Source: an uncultured Christensenella sp. (GTDB lineage Bacteria > Bacillota > Clostridia > Christensenellales > UBA1242). Taken from it: a stretch of 64,000 nucleotides of DNA. The stretch's first letter is position 1. Every line of letters begins with the position of its first letter. The stretch spans positions 13,483-77,482 of the forward strand of contig CAJLLK010000001.1 of assembly GCA_905207515.1 (NCBI GenBank), written 5' to 3'. Position numbers and translations under genes: made by a program. Under the pieces are notes generated by a model that was not told the DNA's origin, ran no database searches, and saw nothing but the letters and a program-made list of their open reading frames with translations. Below are positions 1-7,323 of the stretch, one piece after another.

Positions 1-1
1 T

Positions 2-295
2 GACGAAATCGACGCAGGCATAAGCGGTCACACAGCGGGCAGATTGGCAGAAAAACTTGCAAACATTTCAAAATTTACGCAAGTGATTTGTATCACGCAC
101 ACTCCAGTTGTGGCGGCAAAAGCGGACGCCTTTTTGTTGGTAGAAAAGGCGATTGTTTCTGACAGCACAATTTCCACTGTGAAGAGCTTGAACGAAAATC
201 AAGCGATTTTTGAAGTTGCTCGCTTGATTGACGGCGGAAAAGATGTGTCTGAAACGGCTCTTGAACATTCAAAACGGCTTTTTTCTCAAAAATAA
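2..295 (+). CDS. recN: RecN, DNA repair ATPase (C-terminal part only)
   Basis: This is the last 97 codons of RecN, an SMC-like ATPase that acts at double-strand breaks; the gene starts before the window. The reading frame is open from base 2. It begins with the Walker B end DEIDAGISGHTA and continues through the H-loop stretch VICITHTPVVAAKAD, both typical of RecN. The stop at 293-295 is followed 11 nt later by the next gene on the same strand. The truncation is only the window edge. Confidence 0.93.
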   Translation, partial: DEIDAGISGHTAGRLAEKLANISKFTQVICITHTPVVAAKADAFLLVEKAIVSDSTISTVKSLNENQAIFEVARLIDGGKDVSETALEHSKRLFSQK

Positions 296-306
296 AAGGT
301 TGAGCT

Positions 307-1497
307 ATGGAGACTGAAAATTTTCAATTTATAGATGATTTTGATGCGAAGAAAAATGCTTTGCAGAGTTTTCTTGTTGAAAAAATGGGCGAACTTCCAG
401 CTGGCTTTGACGAAGATGTCTTTGTTGATGCGGTTTTGAAAATTCAAGGATTTTTGGAAAATTTGTGTCAAGGCGAAAAAATTGGAATTGGTTATATTCC
501 TGACGGCAAAAATTTCAAATTTGGAGTGGAAAAAGGAGAGATTTCTGTTTCAAATTTTGTGCTTAACCGAATTGTTAAGAATGTCAAAAGTTTTAAAATA
601 AGCCATTCAAAAGACAAGTCAGACGGTAATATGGGTGGAGGTTATAACAAACTTCAAAAAAACATTGTCATACATCCAGACCACGTTTTTAAACTTGCTA
701 AGCCAAGTTTTGTTTATTACAAACATCTTTTCAGCTCGGAAGAAGATTTTAAAAGGCTGCTGTTTTCGCATATTTGCATTCACGAACTTTTTCATGCCAT
801 TTGCGACAGTTCGAATGTAAACTTAAAGCAAACTCACGCACCACTGTCGGATGAAGGTTTTGTCGATTATTTGGCGGGGGCGATTTCAGGTTTAAACAAA
901 TGCCAAGCTTTCCGTCAGTTGAACATCAAGAGCGACACTTCAAAGTTTTTCATCAGAACGACTCCGACTGGCTATTCCATGGAAAAGCCGCTGATTATGA
1001 CCATTTTGAAAACTGTTAAAGACCCGAAAAAAGTGGTTTTGTCTTATCTTTTAAACGAAAAAGTGCTTTCTGAGAAAACGTTTTGGATGGGATTTTTTGC
1101 CGTAAACAAAGTTTTCAAAGACATTCAGACAAACAGCCGTCATCAAATTTTGCCGGAAGAATTTATTCACGACTATATTGACACTCAAAAACAACTTATT
1201 TCGGTTTTTTACGCAGATAAGGTGATTTTGCAGCAGATGAATTTTATCTTAAATGGCTACAACGCAAAAGATTTCAACAAATTGGCAAAAGACATCAATT
1301 CAATTGGGCTTTCACTTGTTTTTGAACTTCCGAAGAACAAAAATTTTGAGGAAAAAGAAATTGGTTTGGCACTTTCTGACAGCGAAAAGCTGGATAAATT
1401 GATTGCAACGAAAAAAATTGTGGAAACTGAAAACGTTTCCGCTTATAAAGATTTGATAGAAAAGTTTGGCGAGCTGAAAAACAACATTGAAAAATAA
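307..1497 (+). CDS. Putative zinc metallopeptidase of unknown family (HELFH motif)
   Basis: I do not recognise this 396-residue protein. It carries HELFH at about residues 159-163, followed about 19 residues later by DEGFVDYLAG (E183). HExxH plus a downstream Glu in a [DN]EG..[EDY]xL context is the arrangement of gluzincin-type zinc peptidases, so a metallopeptidase fold is a reasonable inference. No signal peptide or membrane segment is evident, which suggests a cytoplasmic protein. The rest is Lys/Phe-rich and shows no repeat. The start ATG follows a weak SD (AAAGGTTGAG), 11 nt after recN, so the two may be co-transcribed. Confidence 0.6.
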   Translation: METENFQFIDDFDAKKNALQSFLVEKMGELPAGFDEDVFVDAVLKIQGFLENLCQGEKIGIGYIPDGKNFKFGVEKGEISVSNFVLNRIVKNVKSFKISHSKDKSDGNMGGGYNKLQKNIVIHPDHVFKLAKPSFVYYKHLFSSEEDFKRLLFSHICIHELFHAICDSSNVNLKQTHAPLSDEGFVDYLAGAISGLNKCQAFRQLNIKSDTSKFFIRTTPTGYSMEKPLIMTILKTVKDPKKVVLSYLLNEKVLSEKTFWMGFFAVNKVFKDIQTNSRHQILPEEFIHDYIDTQKQLISVFYADKVILQQMNFILNGYNAKDFNKLAKDINSIGLSLVFELPKNKNFEEKEIGLALSDSEKLDKLIATKKIVETENVSAYKDLIEKFGELKNNIEK

Positions 1498-1538
1498 CTT
1501 TTTGTTATTTAACCTTGCAGTCTGACATATAAAAAAGT

Positions 1539-2138
1539 ATGTTAGACTTTTTTTTGCAGATTTTTTCGGACAATCCTGCGCTTGCGGTTGTGCTTGTGGC
1601 AATGTGTCCGACTTTGGAAAGCAAAGTTTCCATTCCGCTTGGACTTTCTGTGCAAATTTGGGGCGAAGCAACTTTAAGCCCATTTCTCTCTTTTCTTCTC
1701 TCGTTTCTTGGCAGTCTGCTGCCGGGAATTATCATCATTTTGGTCGTGAAGTTCATCAAAAAACGAACAAGTGGATTTGTCTGCAACACGCTGCTTGACA
1801 AATTTATCAAACGTTATGACGGACAATTCAAAAAGCTGAGCGAAAAAAGTTCGACGCTCAAAAAATGTGCATTGCTTGCCACTTTTGTTGCGGTGCCACT
1901 TCCGCTGACGGGCGTTTACACGGGCAGTTTGATTGCGGGTTTGACTAAACTTAAATTTTGGCAAGGTTTTGTTTCAATCGCAGTCGGCGAACTCGTCTCT
2001 TGCGCCATTGTGCTGCTCTTAAGCACAATAATCGAAAATTCGGCGTTTTATGTTTTGCTGATTTCGCTGGCGCTGATTTTTGTTTATGTTCTTTTCAGCG
2101 TTGTGCTGAGTTTAATAAAAAAGAAAAGAGATGATTGA
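1539..2138 (+). CDS. Small multidrug export-like membrane protein (COG2426 type)
   Basis: A 199-residue integral membrane protein with about five hydrophobic segments. The N-terminal part, with MCPTLESKVSIPLGL followed by a Gly/Leu-rich segment and PGIIIILVVKF, resembles the family annotated as small multi-drug export protein (COG2426). The family's true substrate is not established, so the name should not be read as proven drug transport. No strong SD precedes the ATG, which sits 41 nt after the upstream gene. A hairpin overlapping the stop codon probably ends the transcript. Confidence 0.75.
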   Translation: MLDFFLQIFSDNPALAVVLVAMCPTLESKVSIPLGLSVQIWGEATLSPFLSFLLSFLGSLLPGIIIILVVKFIKKRTSGFVCNTLLDKFIKRYDGQFKKLSEKSSTLKKCALLATFVAVPLPLTGVYTGSLIAGLTKLKFWQGFVSIAVGELVSCAIVLLLSTIIENSAFYVLLISLALIFVYVLFSVVLSLIKKKRDD

Positions 2139-2176
2139 TTTGTTCTGCACGAACTAAATTATCTCTTTTCATTTTT
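2124..2176 (+). terminator. Hairpin terminator overlapping the end of the COG2426-like gene
   Basis: AAAAGAGAT at 2124-2132 pairs with ATCTCTTTT at 2161-2169. An inner GTTC/GAAC stem lies between them, and T-rich sequence follows. The stem includes the stop codon region of the upstream gene. A second imperfect hairpin (AAGTTAAG/CTTAACTT, about 2175-2207) follows in this convergent gap. Confidence 0.55.
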
Positions 2177-2244
2177 AAGTTAAGTTTCATGTGTGAAATC
2201 TTAACTTGTTATTATCTTGCGCAAGACTTTTTGAATTATACATC

Positions 2245-3957
2245 CTATTTTGCATATTTTCTATATAAATATTTTTTGGTGTGATAATTGATTGGAAAAG
2301 CCAGCAAAAGTCCGAAAATCGGCACAAGCAGCGACGTCAAAAAGTCGGCGATTGTTTCATATTGCATGCCTGCGATGATGTTTATGACAACGGTGATGAT
2401 GGTCAAAAGACCAAAAACAATCCAATTTGTGGCGCAACCATAAATCAAAGCCGCTTTTTTGCTTGGCATAACTTTGAATTTGACAAATTCGTAAACCATT
2501 GCCACAAAAAACAAAATTGGCACGGTGTAGAACATGAAATTTGTGGAAGCTTGAAGTTTTCCGGCGGCACTGATAATTCCAAACAGAATTGCACAGCCAA
2601 TTCCTGAAAGCAAAAACAAAATTGTTGAAGCGACAAACTTCAAAAAGTTTGTGTTGTGGTTGCGTTCGACGGTGGTTTTCTTATATTCTTTGAAGTCGAT
2701 ATTGTGCGAAGCATAATATTTTTTCAAAGAATTATAGTCGGCAAAGCTTTCAATGTCGTTGTAATTTTGACTTTCTTCAACAGGCGGAACGTAAACTTCT
2801 TCTTTCTTTTCTTTTTTGCGCTCAAACAGTTTTGCCATCATATCTTTGTAGGTTGGTTCGAGATTGCTGTCACGCTTTGGAGCGGGCAGGTTGTCGTCGT
2901 AGATGTTGACTTCGATGTTTGGAGGAGTTATCTTCTTTTGAATAGGAATTTGTGTTTCGTCAATTCGTGGCTCGGTGATAAACCTTGCGTCGTCTTTTGG
3001 CTCGTCTGTTTCTTCCAATTTTTCAAGGTCGACCTGTTCGGTCTTATAGAAAAACGACTTTTCTTCAGGTTTTTCTTCGTTTTCTTCGACTTTTTCGGTT
3101 TCGGCAGGCTTGTTTAAGTTGTAGTTATCGCGAGCGTTCAACATCGATTGTTTAAGCTGCTCGATGCGATTTCTTTGAATTTCTCTGTCTTCAGCATTTT
3201 CATAAACGACCGACATTTCGATTTGATTTTCTGAAAAACTTTTCTTTTTGCGATATTTTTTCAGCTCGGTTGAAGTGTCGTAAATGCGGCGATTTTGTTC
3301 TTCTTGATAAGGCGTGAGCTCAACTTTTTCGGTCTTATCTAAAAATTTTCCGTCGTCTTGCGGAGTCTGGTTGCTTTCCAAAATTGACTGATAATATTGC
3401 ATTTTTTCTTGGTCATGCTCTGCATTTTGCTCGCTTTCCAAGTTGTTTTCAGGCGTAGGCATGCTGAAAATGTCGAGCTGGTTGTCCAAAATGTCTGATT
3501 TTTCTTCTTCGGCTGCAGGAGCAGGCTTTTCTGGCTCTTTGACCAAGTCAAACATATTGTCTTGTTGAAGAAAAACTGGTTTGTTTTCTTCTTGAGCAGG
3601 CTCTTCAACGCTTTCTTTTTCAACTGCTTCGGTTTTGTCGATTGTTTTTGGTTCGTCAGTCATGATTGGCATGTTTTTAAACTCGCGAGCAAGCTCTTCT
3701 AGCGAACGTCGACCGTCGCTTGTGATTGTGTAGTAATGTCGTTTTCCGCCAAGCTCGCTTTCTCCCCAATATGAAGAAGAAACCAAACCTTTCTTTTCCA
3801 TTCTTGAAAGGCAAGAATAAAGAGTTGGCTTTTTCAAGATGTAATTTCCGCCAGATTGTTTTGAAATAAATTCAATAATCTCCAAGCCATATTTGGAGCC
3901 GTCAGCAAGGCTGTCCAAGATTAAATATGAAATCTGACCATTGGAATTGAATGCCAT
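2245..3957 (-). CDS. PadR-type winged-helix regulator fused to a C-terminal membrane domain
   Basis: A 570-residue protein. Residues 1 to about 100 form a PadR-like winged helix, with SYLILDSLADGSKYGLEII, the LKKPTLYSCLSRMEKKGLV recognition part and a KRHYYTIT wing. PadR proteins are usually cytoplasmic repressors of 100-190 residues. Here about 330 highly charged, probably disordered residues follow, and then four predicted membrane helices (about 434-565). This suggests a DNA-binding domain tethered at the membrane by a flexible linker. The ATG has a good SD (TAGGAGAATTTCT). The gene stands alone and is divergent from the YgjP-like gene. Confidence 0.8.
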   Translation of the reverse strand: MAFNSNGQISYLILDSLADGSKYGLEIIEFISKQSGGNYILKKPTLYSCLSRMEKKGLVSSSYWGESELGGKRHYYTITSDGRRSLEELAREFKNMPIMTDEPKTIDKTEAVEKESVEEPAQEENKPVFLQQDNMFDLVKEPEKPAPAAEEEKSDILDNQLDIFSMPTPENNLESEQNAEHDQEKMQYYQSILESNQTPQDDGKFLDKTEKVELTPYQEEQNRRIYDTSTELKKYRKKKSFSENQIEMSVVYENAEDREIQRNRIEQLKQSMLNARDNYNLNKPAETEKVEENEEKPEEKSFFYKTEQVDLEKLEETDEPKDDARFITEPRIDETQIPIQKKITPPNIEVNIYDDNLPAPKRDSNLEPTYKDMMAKLFERKKEKKEEVYVPPVEESQNYNDIESFADYNSLKKYYASHNIDFKEYKKTTVERNHNTNFLKFVASTILFLLSGIGCAILFGIISAAGKLQASTNFMFYTVPILFFVAMVYEFVKFKVMPSKKAALIYGCATNWIVFGLLTIITVVINIIAGMQYETIADFLTSLLVPIFGLLLAFPINYHTKKYLYRKYAK

Positions 3958-3977
3958 AGAAATTCTCCTATAAGCAA

Positions 3978-4007
3978 ATTATAATAAAACAAGAAAGAAA
4001 TTGTCAA
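3978..4007 (-). promoter_or_regulatory. Promoter of the PadR-membrane gene
   Basis: Reading the minus strand, TTGACA (4002-4007) and TATAAT (3978-3983) are separated by 18 nt, about 20 nt before the ATG. Both hexamers match the vegetative sigma consensus perfectly. Confidence 0.75.
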
Positions 4008-4019
4008 ACAATTTTAAGG

Positions 4020-4106
4020 TATTATGCAAAAAATTTTTTATTGCATAATATAACAAGATGTATTGCAAAAATATGCATAATACACAACATGTTGTGGTGT
4101 TATGCA
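4020..4106. repeat. Two palindromic units of the GCATAAYAC repeat family
   Basis: Unit one (4020-4050) is a perfect inverted repeat: TATTATGCAA, an A/T centre, TTGCATAATA. Unit two (4074-4106) is a near-perfect palindrome with arms TGCATAATACACAACA and TGTTGTGGTGTTATGCA. They fill the divergent intergenic gap between the PadR gene and the YgjP-like gene. The same core recurs at 6039, 19806, 22629, 45724 and 60354. Confidence 0.8.
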
Positions 4107-4130
4107 ATTTTGACAACATCTTCAAACCAT

Positions 4131-4159
4131 TTGCAAATTTAAATTTTTTGTGATAAAAT
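4131..4159 (+). promoter_or_regulatory. Promoter of the YgjP-like peptidase gene (leaderless)
   Basis: TTGCAA (4131-4136), a 17-nt spacer, then TAAAAT (4154-4159). The ATG at 4166 lies where transcription should start, and no SD site fits in the 6 nt between. Confidence 0.65.
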
Positions 4160-4165
4160 AAAAAT

Positions 4166-4795
4166 ATGAAAATTGAAATCATCAAAGAGAAAAGAAAAAC
4201 CATGGTGCTGAAAGTTTTGGATGAAGAACACGCTGTTTTGAAAGCACCAAAGAGTTTTAGTGATGCAAAAATAAAAACATTTTTGGATAGCAAGGCAAAA
4301 TGGCTGCAAAAAACGTGTGACAAGCTTAAATCACGCGATGATTTGGCTGCTAAATTTGACTTTGACAGGTTTGTTTACCTGGATGGCAAACAAATGATGT
4401 CGGTGAACGAAATCGCTTTTGATTTTTCCAAACTTTCTGAAAGCGCCAAGAGAAAAGCGATAAAAAATTATTATAAAACACTGTTTGTGGAAGTGGCTAA
4501 ACTGGCAGAAAACCTTTCGGCAGAAACTGGCTTGAAGTTTAAAGAACTGAAAATGACAAATTCGGTCAGAGTTTGGGGGAGTTACAGCTCAAACGGAGTT
4601 ATGAAATTGAATTGGAAACTTTTGATTTTGCCGCGCAAGCTCGCAGAATATGTCATCTTTCACGAGTTGTGTCACAGCAGGCACATGAACCACAAACCAC
4701 AATTTTGGCGTGCTGTCGAAAAAGTTTGCCCAGACTATAAGTTGCGAAAGAAAACTTTGAACGATTTTTCTTTTGTTTTAAGGCACGAATTTTAA
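4166..4795 (+). CDS. YgjP-like metallopeptidase domain protein (DUF45)
   Basis: A 209-residue cytoplasmic protein of the YgjP/DUF45 family, predicted zinc-dependent peptidases. The family hallmark VIFHELCHSRHMNH sits at residues 163-176, with His166, Glu167 and His170 as the expected zinc/catalytic residues. It is followed by PQFWRAVEKVCPDY, also typical. The N-terminal beta-rich part and RVWGSYSSNG (about 135-144) match the family. The substrate is unknown. The gene is single, with its own leaderless promoter, and lies upstream of spoIVB. Confidence 0.85.
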   Translation: MKIEIIKEKRKTMVLKVLDEEHAVLKAPKSFSDAKIKTFLDSKAKWLQKTCDKLKSRDDLAAKFDFDRFVYLDGKQMMSVNEIAFDFSKLSESAKRKAIKNYYKTLFVEVAKLAENLSAETGLKFKELKMTNSVRVWGSYSSNGVMKLNWKLLILPRKLAEYVIFHELCHSRHMNHKPQFWRAVEKVCPDYKLRKKTLNDFSFVLRHEF

Positions 4796-4806
4796 AGTTA
4801 GCCGCC

Positions 4807-4835
4807 GCATATTTTAAACAAAGTTACAGATACTA
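4807..4835 (+). promoter_or_regulatory. Candidate forespore (SigF/SigG-type) promoter of spoIVB
   Basis: GCATA (4807-4811), a 17-nt spacer, then GATACTA (4829-4835). This matches the known Bacillus SigG pattern GHATR-N17/18-CATNHTA except for the first base of the -10 box. No vegetative TTGACA/TATAAT pair is visible here. The predicted start of transcription is within 1-2 nt of the ATG at 4843. Confidence 0.5.
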
Positions 4836-4842
4836 AGGGCAT

Positions 4843-6018
4843 ATGAAAAGGTTTTATGTCACTGTTTTTTCTTTGTTGTTTTTGACTTTTTTATGTCTTT
4901 CGGTTCTCGCTCCGGTTCAGCTTCTCAACCAATTTGAAGGCGGATTTTTGGCTGATTATGACGATGTTGATGTTGTAAACGAAAACAAAACTTTTGGACC
5001 GCTCATCAAAACCGAATTGAAAGCGAAAGACCAACAAGTTGGCGGGCAGAAAAACAAACAAGGCGAAATTGTTTTCAAACTTTTTGGTTTCATTCCAATC
5101 AAAAAAGTGGATGTTGTTTTGGCGAGCGATGACGATTATTATGTCGGCGGAGTTCCTGTTGGGCTGGCAATAAACACCGGCGGAGCAATTGTCATTGGCG
5201 ACGAAAACGGCAGCGTTTTGAAAGAAGGCGACATTATCACACAAATAAACGGTGTTGAAGTGAAAAATTTGAACCAAATTTCAGAAGTTTTGCAAAATTG
5301 CGGCGAAGAAGTCGAGATTGTATATTTGCGAAAAAATCGACCAATCAAGGCGCTTTTAAAAACTCACAAAGATGATGAAACAGGGCGTTTGAAACTCGGT
5401 CTTTGGGTCAAAGACGACGTCACTGGTGTTGGAACTTTGACGTTTGTCAACAAAACCACTCACAAATATGGCGCTTTGGGACATCCGATTGTCGAAGCCA
5501 ACAGCGGAAACACAGTTCCGGTGTCGACTGGGAGTTTGTATGAATGCAACTTGATTGGCATAAACAAAGGCAAGAAAAATGACCCGGGCGAACTGAAATG
5601 CGTGTTTGTTTCCAATTCAAAAAGCAAGGGCGACATTGAAAGCAACACAAAATTTGGGATAAGTGGCTATTTGAAAGACACAAAGGGTCTTGTTGACGAA
5701 AACTTGACGGCAAAACTCGGCGGCAGACTGGGAGTGAAACTTGGAAAAGCCAAGATTGTTTCCAGCATCAGCGGAATAAGAGAAGAATATGACATCGAAA
5801 TAATCAAAGCCAACTATCAAAAAACCGCAAACGACAAAAGTTTGGTGTTTAGAGTGAAAGATAAACGACTTTTGGAGCTCACGGGCGGAATTGTTCAGGG
5901 CATGAGCGGCTCACCAATCATGCAAGACGGAAAAATCGTTGGCGCGGTCACACACGTCTTTTTAAATGACCCAACAAAAGGCTATGGCGTTTACAGCGAC
6001 TGGATGGTGGCTGAATAA
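4843..6018 (+). CDS. spoIVB: SpoIVB, sporulation signalling serine peptidase (S55)
   Basis: A 391-residue protein with an N-terminal membrane anchor (residues 4-25), a PDZ domain (about 95-170, with LKEGDIITQINGVEV) and the S55 peptidase domain. GHPI (His214) and GMSGSPI (Ser about 357) match the catalytic His and Ser of SpoIVB. In Bacillus this forespore protease crosses to the intermembrane space and triggers SpoIVFB, activating SigK. The usual neighbour spo0A is not present; recN lies a few kb upstream. The start has only a weak AAGGG 3 nt away. A palindromic terminator follows. Confidence 0.93.
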   Translation: MKRFYVTVFSLLFLTFLCLSVLAPVQLLNQFEGGFLADYDDVDVVNENKTFGPLIKTELKAKDQQVGGQKNKQGEIVFKLFGFIPIKKVDVVLASDDDYYVGGVPVGLAINTGGAIVIGDENGSVLKEGDIITQINGVEVKNLNQISEVLQNCGEEVEIVYLRKNRPIKALLKTHKDDETGRLKLGLWVKDDVTGVGTLTFVNKTTHKYGALGHPIVEANSGNTVPVSTGSLYECNLIGINKGKKNDPGELKCVFVSNSKSKGDIESNTKFGISGYLKDTKGLVDENLTAKLGGRLGVKLGKAKIVSSISGIREEYDIEIIKANYQKTANDKSLVFRVKDKRLLELTGGIVQGMSGSPIMQDGKIVGAVTHVFLNDPTKGYGVYSDWMVAE

Positions 6019-6024
6019 ATTTTC

Positions 6025-6075
6025 ACTATATTTAGTTGCATAATACTGCATACCACAACTAAATATAGTTTTTTT
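6025..6075 (+). terminator. Terminator of spoIVB with the repeat core in its loop
   Basis: A perfect 14-bp stem, ACTATATTTAGTTG (6025-6038) with CAACTAAATATAGT (6056-6069), is followed by seven T. The 17-nt loop and its edges carry TGCATAATAC and TGCATACCACA, the core of the dispersed repeat family. Confidence 0.85.
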
Positions 6076-6132
6076 GTTGAAATAATTTTAAAAATTTCTG
6101 CATTTTTGTTTTGTTTTCTGTTTTGTTTTTGT

Positions 6133-6138
6133 TATACT
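6133..6138 (+). promoter_or_regulatory. Extended -10 box of the tyrosine recombinase gene (leaderless)
   Basis: TGTTATACT (hexamer TATACT at 6133-6138) is an extended -10 element. The ATG at 6146 lies 7 nt after it and no SD site is present, so the mRNA probably begins at or next to the start codon. The -35 region is only T-rich. Confidence 0.5.
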
Positions 6139-6145
6139 TATAGAC

Positions 6146-7180
6146 ATGAAACAACTTTCTTATTACGAAAAGCGTGACCTGAAAAACATGCAGATGATTG
6201 GCAATTATCTTCAAAAATTGCCGACTTATTGTTACGACTTCTTCACTGGCATTGAAAACAACACTTCTTCTTTGACCAGGCTCAATTATGCCATGGATTT
6301 GTCTGTGTTTTTTGATTATTTGGAAAAATATGTTTTCAGAAAGCCAAAAACGGACATTTCTCTGCAAGATTTGGACACTTTGAAAGCCAAAAACATTGAA
6401 AACTTTTTGTCTTATCTTTCTTATTATCAAATTGATGACAAGCTTTTGAAAAACACCGAACGCGGAAAAGCCAGAAAGCTTGCCAGCGTCAGAAGTTTTT
6501 TTAAATATCTTTTCAATCATGACATGCTTATCTCAAACGTGGAAAGCAAGGTTCAAACGCCGAAACTTCACAACAAAGAGATAATTCGTTTGGAAAAAGA
6601 TGAAGTTGACAGAATGCTTGATGCGGTTCAAGCTCCAACAACTTTCACAGAAAGGCAAAAGCACTACAACAAAAACACGCAAGAGCGAGACAATGCCATC
6701 GTCACACTTTTTTTGGGAACGGGCATAAGAATTTCGGAACTTGTCGGTTTGAATGTCGACGACTTTGACTTTGCGCAATATGCTTTCAAAGTGACCAGAA
6801 AAGGCGGCAATCAGGCGATTTTATATTTCTCTAAAGAAGTGGCTGACGCACTTGAAAAATGGTTGGAAAAGCGAAAGACCTTGAAGCTTGATGAAAATGA
6901 AAAGGCTATGTTTGTTTCGCTTCAAAACAGAAGAATTTGTGTGCGTGCAGTTGAAAATTTGGTTAAAAAATATGCCAAAGAAGGCAGCCCGCTCAAAAAA
7001 ATTTCGCCACACAAGTTGCGCTCGACTTTCGGCACAAATCTTTATCGCGAAACAAAAGATATTTACATTGTTGCAGATGTTTTGGGGCACAAAGATGTCA
7101 ACACAACCAAAAAGCATTACGCCGCAATCAATGAAGATATGCGAAAATCTGTTGCGGGGAAAGTGAAAATTCATCAATGA
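6146..7180 (+). CDS. Tyrosine recombinase (XerC/XerD-like)
   Basis: A 344-residue tyrosine recombinase. The N-terminal SAM-like core-binding domain (about 20-130) precedes the catalytic domain, which shows Arg in GTGIRISELVGLN, HKLR and HKDVNTTKKHY, where the final Tyr is the nucleophile. Length and lack of phage context fit a chromosomal Xer enzyme that resolves chromosome dimers, but an orphan integrase is possible. It has a long N-terminus and an insert between the domains (HKEIIRLEKDEVDRML onward). No dif-like site is obvious beside it. Confidence 0.85.
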   Translation: MKQLSYYEKRDLKNMQMIGNYLQKLPTYCYDFFTGIENNTSSLTRLNYAMDLSVFFDYLEKYVFRKPKTDISLQDLDTLKAKNIENFLSYLSYYQIDDKLLKNTERGKARKLASVRSFFKYLFNHDMLISNVESKVQTPKLHNKEIIRLEKDEVDRMLDAVQAPTTFTERQKHYNKNTQERDNAIVTLFLGTGIRISELVGLNVDDFDFAQYAFKVTRKGGNQAILYFSKEVADALEKWLEKRKTLKLDENEKAMFVSLQNRRICVRAVENLVKKYAKEGSPLKKISPHKLRSTFGTNLYRETKDIYIVADVLGHKDVNTTKKHYAAINEDMRKSVAGKVKIHQ

Positions 7181-7264
7181 AATTCAAATTTCTGCTTTTA
7201 GAAAAATTCGGAAGCAATAAGACAAAATTCGACAAAATAGGATGAAATATCATGTCAAATATTG

Positions 7265-7293
7265 TTGCTTTTTAAAAAATGTTGTGGTAGAAT
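7265..7293 (+). promoter_or_regulatory. Promoter of tig-clpP-clpX
   Basis: TTGCTT (7265-7270), 17 nt, TAGAAT (7288-7293). A strong SD (CGGAGG) follows before the tig ATG at 7324. No CtsR or CIRCE operator was seen. Confidence 0.55.
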
Positions 7294-7323
7294 TGGATGA
7301 TTTAAACAAACGGAGGTAATTTT

